Assembly: GCA_964565895.1 (NCBI GenBank)
Contig: CAZMGT010000096.1
Span: 1 to 5,267, forward strand
DNA: 5,267 bases
Source: CAZMGT01 sp964565895
GTDB lineage: Bacteria > Armatimonadota > Zipacnadia > UBA1398 > CAZMGT01
Direction: 5' to 3'
In this document: in pieces, positions 1 to 5,267 of the stretch
Numbering within the stretch: the stretch's first letter is position 1
Layout of the letters: each line of letters starts with the position of its first letter
Program-made: the position numbers and the translations under genes
Notes under the pieces: generated by a model
Seen by the model: only the letters and a program-made list of their open reading frames with translations
The model's database searches: none
What the model was told of the DNA's origin: nothing

Positions 1-1596
1 ACAGTGGTGCTGGGGCGCGCGTGCACGGCGGCGCTTGGCGCGCTGCTCGGGGTGGCCGGGGCGGCGGCGCAGGTGCTCCCCAGCGTGGAGCTCGCGCGCT
101 ATGGCCACCGCGGGGCGGCTGCGGCAACGAGCGCGTCGTGGCAGTTTGTCGCCCAGCGAGCGCTGGGCGCGGACCACCTCATTCTTCTCGCGCTGCCCGA
201 CTATTTCGGCAACCCATCGAAGGGCGTGTATTGGGAGGCGCTTCGCGCGCCATATCAGAACTACGCGGAGATTTGCGCCTACGTTGGCGTGGCCACGGTG
301 GTTCTCGCGCTGGTGGGGCTGGTCGGCCGGCGCAGCGGGGAGGCGCGGTTTTTCGGGGCGACGGCGGCGGTAGCCCTACTCGTTGCCACGAGCTCGCCGG
401 TCGCTCGGGCAATGTATTTTTCGCTCCCGGGGTTTGCGGCGTTTGCTGGGTTGGGCAGAGTGCTGTTTGTGTTTGCCCTGGCCATGGCCGTGCTCGCGGG
501 GCTTGGCGTGGAGCATTTGGCCGGCTTGCGCGAGCTTGGGGGCGAAGAGCGCGCGCGAGGCGAGCGGCGCGCGGCGCTGGGCGTGGGGGCGGCGGCGGCG
601 CTGTTGGGCGGGGCGGTGTGCTATGCGCTGTGCGCGCTGCCCTTGCGGCAGAACGAGGTGCAGCCCGCGGCGGTGTGGGTTCCCCAAGCTGTGCGCAGCG
701 GCGTGCTATTTGTTGCGGCGGTGCACGTGGTCCTATTTGCGCGAAGGGTTAACGTGGTGGGCGCCGCAGTCGTTCTTATTGCTGCGGATCTGCTGACCTT
801 TGGCTGGGGATATAACCTGTTTTCTGAGCCGGCGGAGGTGCTTAGGCCAACGCCGATTATCGCGCACATGCAGGGCAAGGTCGCCGGCGGGCGGGTGCAG
901 CGGGTGTTGCCGCACACTGCGCTGTGGACGTTTGGGCTGTTTCCCAAGGCCGCGCTGCCGCCGAACCTGCCCATGGAGTTTGGGCTGTACGATGTGCAGG
1001 GCTATGATTCGCTTTTTCCGCGCTGGACAAAGGAGTTTATGCGCCAAGCAAACAGCGGGCGCGAGCCTTCGCCGCTGATTAACGGGAACATGATTTTGCT
1101 GTGGCAGAACACACGCGGGGAGCTGGACGAGGGCGTGAACGTTCCGCTGCTTGAGAAGGCGCAACTGCGCTGGATTTTGACCGAGATGCGCCTGCCCGAG
1201 GGGAAGTTTGCCCTGGAGGGACGCGAGGGGCCGCTGAAGCTTTATCGCATTGCGCGGAGCGAGGCGCCGGAGTACGCCCGGGGCGAGCTGCGCCACCTGG
1301 GGCCGAACGCCTTGCTCTGGCGGCCGGAGAAGCGGAGTCCGGGGCCAACGTTTATCCCGGAGACGTACTTCCCCGGCTGGGTCATCGTGAGCGACGAGGG
1401 GACGGAGCGCGCGGCGCGGACGGAGACGATGTTTCTCTACGCGCCGCGGGGAGCGGGGAAACGGAGCGAAGTGCTTGCCGCATATGTTCCGGGGAGCTTT
1501 GCCTGCGGGGCGTACGTCTCGCTCCTCGCTTGCGCGGCGGGGGCGGGGATTAGCGCGTGGCGGGCGGCGGAGCGCAGGGCGAGCCCGGCGCGCTAG
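1..1596 (+). CDS. YfhO-family polytopic membrane protein (GT-C-like), 5'-truncated by window edge
   Basis: The frame is open from the first base, so the true start lies upstream; 531 residues are visible. Numbering below counts from the GTG at position 4. The order fits the C-terminal two thirds of YfhO-like proteins. A helix (about 2-22) runs into QVLPSVELARYGHRG, then an external loop with LPDYFGNP (64-71) and NYAEICAYVG. Further helices lie at about 92-108, 115-131, 145-170, 191-213, 232-247 and 250-268. A soluble domain (about 275-495) carries GYDSLFPRW (333-341) and YFPGWVIVSDEG (455-466), resembling the tyrosine/proline/GW signature late in YfhO. A final helix (about 498-517) ends in a basic tail. 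YfhO relatives are GT-C-fold proteins linked to glycosylation of surface polymers; in Gram-positive bacteria, to lipoteichoic acid glycosylation. The sugar and acceptor here are unknown. The missing N-terminus would hold the first helices and any catalytic acidic residue. The family call is from recognition, not a search. Confidence 0.8.
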   Translation, partial: TVVLGRACTAALGALLGVAGAAAQVLPSVELARYGHRGAAAATSASWQFVAQRALGADHLILLALPDYFGNPSKGVYWEALRAPYQNYAEICAYVGVATVVLALVGLVGRRSGEARFFGATAAVALLVATSSPVARAMYFSLPGFAAFAGLGRVLFVFALAMAVLAGLGVEHLAGLRELGGEERARGERRAALGVGAAAALLGGAVCYALCALPLRQNEVQPAAVWVPQAVRSGVLFVAAVHVVLFARRVNVVGAAVVLIAADLLTFGWGYNLFSEPAEVLRPTPIIAHMQGKVAGGRVQRVLPHTALWTFGLFPKAALPPNLPMEFGLYDVQGYDSLFPRWTKEFMRQANSGREPSPLINGNMILLWQNTRGELDEGVNVPLLEKAQLRWILTEMRLPEGKFALEGREGPLKLYRIARSEAPEYARGELRHLGPNALLWRPEKRSPGPTFIPETYFPGWVIVSDEGTERAARTETMFLYAPRGAGKRSEVLAAYVPGSFACGAYVSLLACAAGAGISAWRAAERRASPAR

Positions 1597-1628
1597 GCGA
1601 GGGGGACGGTGCGCGGCGGGCGGTGCTG

Positions 1629-1637
1629 TGGTAGAAT
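1629..1637 (+). promoter_or_regulatory. Extended -10 promoter element (TGGTAGAAT), leaderless arrangement
   Basis: TG-G-TAGAAT matches the extended -10 consensus TGnTATAAT with a single mismatch in the hexamer (1632-1637). No good -35 box is visible 16-18 bp upstream, which extended -10 promoters tolerate. A start site seven bases downstream of the hexamer would fall on 1644, the G of a GTG codon, so the transcript would have no leader. No Shine-Dalgarno sequence precedes that GTG, which fits leaderless translation. It would allow the second and third genes to be transcribed separately from the YfhO-like gene. Confidence 0.5.
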
Positions 1638-1643
1638 TCGCGC

Positions 1644-1820
1644 GTGAGCAAGAGGCGAGGGGCCAAGGAGAAGGGCGAAAGACGAGCGGCGCAAGGCGAG
1701 CGGGGCGCTGTTTTTGCGCGCGGCGAGGGCCTGGCGCTGGCGGCGATTTTGGCTTTAGCTTTTGCCCTGCGCTGCTATGGGCTGGACTGGGGGGCTGCCC
1801 AGCGAGGGCCGGCTGTATAG
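1644..1820 (+). CDS. N-terminal segment of the GT39-like glycosyltransferase, cut off by an apparent +1 G frameshift
   Basis: From GTG 1644 this frame encodes 58 residues before TAG at 1818-1820. Residues 1-28 are strongly basic and hydrophilic (MSKRRGAKEKGERR at the start), as expected for a cytosolic tail. Residues 29-42 form a hydrophobic helix, followed by YGLDWG (45-50), a sequence typical at the end of the first helix in GT39/PMT_2-type transferases. Beyond the G6 run at 1789-1794 the frame loses family character (AAQRGPAV, stop). The +1 frame continues naturally with LPSEGRLYSYHPDE. Removing one G joins the two parts into a 558-residue protein (1644-3321). I therefore treat this as the true 5' end of the next gene, not as a separate small gene. 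The start rests on the -10 element just upstream, since there is no Shine-Dalgarno sequence. Confidence 0.65.
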   Translation: MSKRRGAKEKGERRAAQGERGAVFARGEGLALAAILALAFALRCYGLDWGAAQRGPAV

Positions 1821-3321
1821 CTACCACCCGGACGAGATAACCATGGTGCGCCACGGCCTGTGGGTGGCCAGCGGCGTGTTAAACCCCCACTTTTTCCGCT
1901 ATGGCTCGCTGTTTATCTACATTTGCGGGGCGCTGTTTTTACTGCGCGAGCTTTTCGGACCGCTGAGCAGCGCGGGCGCGCACCTCATCGTCCGCGGGGC
2001 GTCGCTGTGTTTCGGAATGGGCCAGGTGTGGGTGGCCTATCTCCTGGGGCGGGAGCTTTATGGCCGGCGGGCAGGGCTGTGCGCGGCGGCGCTGCTTGCC
2101 GTTACGCCGTTGGCTGTGCTGAGCGCGCACTGGGGGACGGTGGACAACTGCGCGGCGTTTTTCTTTGTTTGCTCGGCATATTACGCGGCGCGGCTTTTGC
2201 GCAGCGAGCGGACGAGGGACTATGCCCTGGCCGGGGCTTTTGCGGGCCTTTCCGCGGCGACGAAGTACTATGGGGTGGTCGCTCTTATCCTCGTGCTTGC
2301 CGCGCACGTGCGGCGGGTGGGGTTTCGGCCGAGAGACGTTTTTAGCGAGAGCGCGCTCGCCGCGCCACTTGCCGCGGGGGCGGCGTTTGTCGCAGGGTGC
2401 CCCTACGCCGTGCTGGCGTTCGACGAGTTTCGGCGGGACTTTGCCCTTGAGCTGGCGCACAAGGCGCAGGGGGGCACGGTGTACTTGGAGGGGCTGCCGG
2501 GGTGGGTGTTTTTTGGGGCGCGGGCGCTTCCCGCGGCCCTGGGGCATGCGCTGCTTGCGGCGCTTGTGATTTGTGTGGTGTGGCTCGTTGTGCGTCGGCG
2601 GGCGCAGGATGTGGCGCTTGTGGGCTGGCTGGCGCTGCTTTACGCCATGGGTGGCTCGGGCAGGGAGATTTTCGTGCGCTATGCCATCCCCATGCTGCCG
2701 TTTGTCGCGCTAGCTGTTGGGGCATTGGTTGAGGGCGAGAAGGCGGAGCGGGCGAACGCAAAGGAGCCGAGGAGCAGCCCGAGGAGGCAAGCGGCAGGTT
2801 GGGCCGTGGCCGGCGCGGCGTTTTTGTATACGGCGCTGTGCGCGGTGGCCTATGTCGGGATTTTGGGGCGGGAGGATACGCGCGACATTGCCCTGCGGGA
2901 GATTCGCGCGCGGCTTGAGCCTGGGGAGGGGCTGGGGCTGATGCGCCCGGTGTGGTTTTACTCGCCGCCGGTGATTAGGGAAAACGGGGGGCCGCACTCG
3001 GGAGAAAAGGCAATGTGGGCCGAGGCGGAGCGCGCGGGGGTTAAGCTGTGCATCGTGGGCCGCGACTGGCGCTACCTGTTCCACGCGCGGCCGAAGCTGT
3101 TTGTCTTCTCGGACATCGAGCAGCGCATGGAGCTGGCGGCGCACGAGAGCGAGCTGCGCGAGTTTTTGGCCAAGCTTGGGGAGCGCTATGAGCTCGCGGC
3201 GGTGTGCCGCTCGGAGCCGCGCCTTGGGCCGCTTGTTTTTCCCGACGCCCACGTGCACGATTGGCGCTATATAAACCCGGAGATTTACATCTATGCCCGC
3301 AAGAGCGAGGGGGAAGAATAA
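1762..3321 (+). CDS. GT39/PMT_2-like integral membrane glycosyltransferase (main open part; true start probably 1644 in another frame)
   Basis: The uninterrupted frame begins after a stop at 1756-1758; its only early starts are TTG 1762 and ATG 1777. Numbering is from TTG 1762. HPDE (22-25) lies just where the first external loop of GT-C transferases carries its catalytic or metal-binding acidic residue. Then come several helices: about 47-62, 85-96, 104-122, 129-145, 155-182, 196-215, 255-277, 284-297, 308-323 and 347-367. HWGTVDN (123-129), AATKYYG (165-171) and GREIFVRYAIPMLPF (300-314) are typical of this family. A soluble domain (about 370-519) ends the protein. Such enzymes move a sugar from a polyprenyl-phosphate donor to an acceptor outside the membrane; the acceptor is unknown. 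As it stands, this frame lacks the first helix, which would leave HPDE almost at the N-terminus; the missing helix is encoded in the other frame at 1644-1794. The end overlaps the next gene by 29 bp, suggesting one operon. Confidence 0.82.
   Translation: MPCAAMGWTGGLPSEGRLYSYHPDEITMVRHGLWVASGVLNPHFFRYGSLFIYICGALFLLRELFGPLSSAGAHLIVRGASLCFGMGQVWVAYLLGRELYGRRAGLCAAALLAVTPLAVLSAHWGTVDNCAAFFFVCSAYYAARLLRSERTRDYALAGAFAGLSAATKYYGVVALILVLAAHVRRVGFRPRDVFSESALAAPLAAGAAFVAGCPYAVLAFDEFRRDFALELAHKAQGGTVYLEGLPGWVFFGARALPAALGHALLAALVICVVWLVVRRRAQDVALVGWLALLYAMGGSGREIFVRYAIPMLPFVALAVGALVEGEKAERANAKEPRSSPRRQAAGWAVAGAAFLYTALCAVAYVGILGREDTRDIALREIRARLEPGEGLGLMRPVWFYSPPVIRENGGPHSGEKAMWAEAERAGVKLCIVGRDWRYLFHARPKLFVFSDIEQRMELAAHESELREFLAKLGERYELAAVCRSEPRLGPLVFPDAHVHDWRYINPEIYIYARKSEGEE
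1789..1794 (+). other. G6 homopolymer at the apparent frameshift
   Basis: Six consecutive G residues follow CTGGACT. With five G the reading is LDW-G-LPSEGRLYSYHPDE in one frame; with six, the frame from GTG 1644 ends eight codons later. A run of this kind is a common place for sequencing or assembly indels, and also for replication or transcriptional slippage. Confidence 0.65.
3279..3282 (+). promoter_or_regulatory. Ribosome binding site GGAG inside the preceding gene
   Basis: GGAG sits ten bases before ATG 3293, within the 3' coding end of the GT39-like gene. It supports this start, which gives a basic cytosolic tail followed by a first helix, and it allows translational coupling across the 29-bp overlap. 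Confidence 0.45.
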
Positions 3322-5104
3322 GAAAAGCGCAGAGAGCCCGCCGCGCGTGCATCGGAGGGAGAAGCGGTGGGCGCTGGCGGTGGCCTGCGCATTTGTGGGG
3401 GCGTCGTGCGTGCCCTACCTTTTGGCCTGGGCGATGACCCCCAAGGGCATGGTCTATATGGGGTTTATCTGGAACCCCGACGACCCCAACGTTTATATGT
3501 CGTGGATGAAGCAGGCGGCGGACGGGAGGCTGTTTTTCGAGGACCTGTTTAGCACGGAGCCGCAGACGGGGCGCTTTTTGCACCTTTTGTTTTTCGCGCT
3601 GGGGAGCTTGGCCAGGGCAACGGGGCTGTCCATGCCCGCGGTGCACCAGGTGGCGCGGGTGGCCTGCGGCGTTTTTTTGCTCTATACGAGCTATGTTTTC
3701 GCCGCGGAGTTTACGGAAAGCCGGCTGGTAAGGCGGCTTACGCTGTATCTCTGCGGCTGCGCCTCGGGGTTGGGGTGGGTTTATGCCCCGCTCGACCGCT
3801 GGCTGCGCCTGCCGGTGACGGCGCAGTGCGTTGACGTGGGCTATGCCGCGGGCGGGGAGTGGGTAATTATGCCCGAGGCGTTCCCCGCGTATTCCTACCT
3901 TTTGTTTGCGCATTTTGCCTTGGCCATTGCGCTAATGGCGTGGGCGGTGCTCCTCGTGGGTCGGGCCCTGCGCGCGGGCGAGTGGCGGCCGGCGGTGTGG
4001 GGCGGGGTGGCGGGGCTTTTTTTGGGGAACATTCACACGTATAACATGATCCCGCTGTATCTTGCCCTAGGGGCGGCAGCAGTGGGCTACGGCGCGCTGC
4101 GCCGGCGCTGGCCGTGGCGCGAGCTGGGGCTTTTCGCGCTGTTTTGCGCGATCTCCGCGCCGTTTGTGCTCTACTCCGTGTGGTTTTTCCGTACTGATCC
4201 GGTTTTCGGGGAGAAGGGAGCGACGCACACGCTCTCGCCGACGCCCCTGGGCTATGCCATTTCGTTTGGGCTGCCGCTTTTGTTTGCCCTTTTGGCGCTG
4301 GCGAAGCTTGGGCGGAGGAGGCTTTGGCGCTGGCTGCCGGTGGTGTGCTGGCTGGCGCTGGGCTTTGTCGCGGTATATCTTCCCGCGGAGCTCGCGCTCG
4401 GGGGAAGGACGGTGCAGTTGTTTACCTTCCAGCGGAAGATGGCCGAGGGGCTATATGTGCCGATCTGCCTGCTCGGAGCGCTGGGGATGGATGGCGCGCG
4501 GCGCTGGCTTGCCCGGCGTTGGCCGCGAGGAAGCAAGCGCGAGAGCTTACGTGGGAGGGTTGCCGGGTGGAAGCCCATTTTTGCGTTGGCGGCGACGCTC
4601 GCCTGCCTCCCCTCGACGGCGTGGTTTGTAAACCACGCGCTGGAGACCGTGCGCGACAACAACTTTTCGCGGCGCGCGTGGTTTATGCCGCCGTACTACC
4701 TCACCGAGGGCGAGGCGCAGGCGTTGCGCGCGCTGGACGAGCTGCCGCGTGGGGAGACGGTGTTTTGCCTACCCTATGTAGGGAGCTATGTGCCCGGGGC
4801 GAGCGGGCAGCGGGTTTATGTGGGGCATTGGGCGGAGACGCTGAACTTTGCGCGCAAGGTAAGGGAGGCGGCGGCGTTTTTCTCGCCGGCGGAAAGGCTT
4901 AGCCCAGAGGAGCGGGGGAGGCTGCTTTTGGCGACGGGGGCGACGATCGTCCTCTGCGGCCCGTGGGAGCAAGGGTTTGCTGGCGGAGAGGTGCCCGAGG
5001 TGGGCGGGCCGGCCCGCCTGGCGCCGCTGGGGAAGTTTGGCGAGACGTGGGTGTTTCGCGTGGAGCGCGTGGGGCAGGCGGCCAGCGGGCAGAGGAGGAA
5101 TTAG
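3293..5104 (+). CDS. Large GT-C-like polytopic membrane protein, putative glycosyltransferase
   Basis: The gene encodes 603 residues. Residues 1-25 are a basic cytosolic tail, then a helix at about 27-46. The first external loop holds WNPDDPNVYMSW (60-71); an acidic pair in this place is typical of GT-C transferases. Further helices fall at about 95-108, 120-138, 150-165, 200-224, 235-265, 278-298, 320-338, 346-366, 388-400 and 428-446. Between them lie MPEAFPAYSYLLFAHF (193-208) and LGNIHTYNMIPLYLALG (244-260). A soluble C-terminal domain (about 455-603) has FCLPYVGSYVPGASGQ (491-506) then VYVGHWAETL (508-517). The same pattern occurs in uncharacterised membrane proteins of several high-GC bacterial phyla, as far as I recall. 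The likely role is sugar transfer, from a lipid-linked donor, on the outer side of the membrane; substrate unknown. ATG 3293 is chosen because it keeps the first helix and has GGAG upstream; ATG 3434 would remove that helix. No terminator is visible after the stop. Confidence 0.78.
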   Translation: MPARARGKNKKSAESPPRVHRREKRWALAVACAFVGASCVPYLLAWAMTPKGMVYMGFIWNPDDPNVYMSWMKQAADGRLFFEDLFSTEPQTGRFLHLLFFALGSLARATGLSMPAVHQVARVACGVFLLYTSYVFAAEFTESRLVRRLTLYLCGCASGLGWVYAPLDRWLRLPVTAQCVDVGYAAGGEWVIMPEAFPAYSYLLFAHFALAIALMAWAVLLVGRALRAGEWRPAVWGGVAGLFLGNIHTYNMIPLYLALGAAAVGYGALRRRWPWRELGLFALFCAISAPFVLYSVWFFRTDPVFGEKGATHTLSPTPLGYAISFGLPLLFALLALAKLGRRRLWRWLPVVCWLALGFVAVYLPAELALGGRTVQLFTFQRKMAEGLYVPICLLGALGMDGARRWLARRWPRGSKRESLRGRVAGWKPIFALAATLACLPSTAWFVNHALETVRDNNFSRRAWFMPPYYLTEGEAQALRALDELPRGETVFCLPYVGSYVPGASGQRVYVGHWAETLNFARKVREAAAFFSPAERLSPEERGRLLLATGATIVLCGPWEQGFAGGEVPEVGGPARLAPLGKFGETWVFRVERVGQAASGQRRN

Positions 5105-5227
5105 CGGGCGAGGCGCGACAAATAGCAATGTGGAGGCGGTTGTTGCCCTAGCTACGCGGAGCAGATGAAGCGTGCGCGGGCCGGCATGCGTCAGAAACTG
5201 TAAGCGAAAGGCGATACGTGCATCCGT
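5105..5227 (+). other. Non-coding gap with no recognised element
   Basis: This stretch has stops in all three forward frames and only tiny open frames: 7 codons from ATG 5128 and 12 codons from ATG 5165. I see no strong hairpin with a T-tract, no clear -35/-10 pair and no tRNA-like fold. It is AT-richer around 5119-5129 and 5191-5210 than the genes, so a weak promoter for the next gene could be here. Confidence 0.4.
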
Positions 5228-5267
5228 ATGGGGGCGAGGGACATGAGGAAACTGGCGGCAGTGGCAG
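5228..5267 (+). CDS. Possible start of a next gene, signal-peptide-like, cut by window edge
   Basis: An open frame runs off the right edge from ATG 5228 or, in the same frame, ATG 5243. The second start gives MRKLAAVA, a basic n-region leading into a small hydrophobic stretch, as at the beginning of a secretory signal peptide. G-rich sequence at 5230-5240 precedes ATG 5243, but its spacing for a ribosome binding site is short. Only 8-13 codons are visible, so the function cannot be told. Confidence 0.35.
   Translation, partial: MGARDMRKLAAVA

Noticed and set aside
1597..1643. Terminator between the first and second genes
   Set aside because: The gap is G-rich, has no self-complementary stem of useful length and no T-tract.
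1475..1840. Forward open frame of 121 codons across the gap between the first two genes
   Set aside because: Its product is mostly R, G and A, typical of an off-frame reading of GC-rich DNA; the other two frames explain the same bases better.
733..1854. Antisense open frame of 373 codons
   Set aside because: It is a GC-rich shadow of the YfhO-like gene and the following gene start: rich in R, P, A and Q, with no helix pattern or recognisable motif, and it spans two genes and the promoter.
3041..3913. Antisense open frame of 290 codons
   Set aside because: It lies opposite two well-supported membrane genes, has a biased K/R/P/A composition and shows no recognisable domain.
5093..5098. Perfect AGGAGG just before the stop of the third gene
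   Set aside because: No ATG, GTG or TTG follows at a usable distance (about 5-13 bases), so it is probably incidental coding sequence (Q-R-R-N).
5165..5203. 12-codon open frame MKRARAGMRQKL
   Set aside because: It is too short to support as a gene, with no strong ribosome binding site and no regulatory features of a leader peptide such as codon repeats or an attenuator hairpin.

Overview
The window comes from a bacterium with high GC content (about two thirds G+C by eye). The coding strand is strongly G-rich, and codons tend to end in G. I cannot name the organism. Non-proteobacterial high-GC phyla such as Armatimonadota, Chloroflexota or Deinococcota are plausible, but this is a guess from codon style and from one leaderless-looking promoter.

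The layout is simple, with all genes on the + strand. Positions 1-1596 hold the 3' part of a YfhO-family polytopic membrane protein whose 5' end lies outside the window. A 47-bp gap follows, carrying an extended -10 element (1629-1637) directly in front of a GTG codon at 1644. That GTG opens a GT39/PMT_2-like integral membrane glycosyltransferase gene running to 3321. As read here, the gene is split by one apparent extra G in a G6 run (1789-1794). The cytosolic tail and first membrane helix lie in one frame, while the HPDE motif and everything after it lie in the next. A third membrane gene (3293-5104) overlaps the end of the second by 29 bp. It encodes another large GT-C-like protein with a DD pair after its first helix and a soluble C-terminal domain. 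The last 163 bp contain no clear gene until a short open frame at the right edge (5228 or 5243 onward), whose start looks like a secretory signal peptide.

The three large proteins share one architecture: many membrane helices, acidic or HPDE-type motifs in the first external loop where that end is present, and a C-terminal non-cytoplasmic domain. This fits a cell-surface glycosylation or glycan-modification locus using lipid-linked sugar donors. Donor, acceptor and exact products cannot be told from the sequence. I see no RNA genes, mobile elements, CRISPR arrays or convincing terminators. The most useful observation is the frameshift, supported independently by the promoter placement, because it changes the gene model of the second gene.
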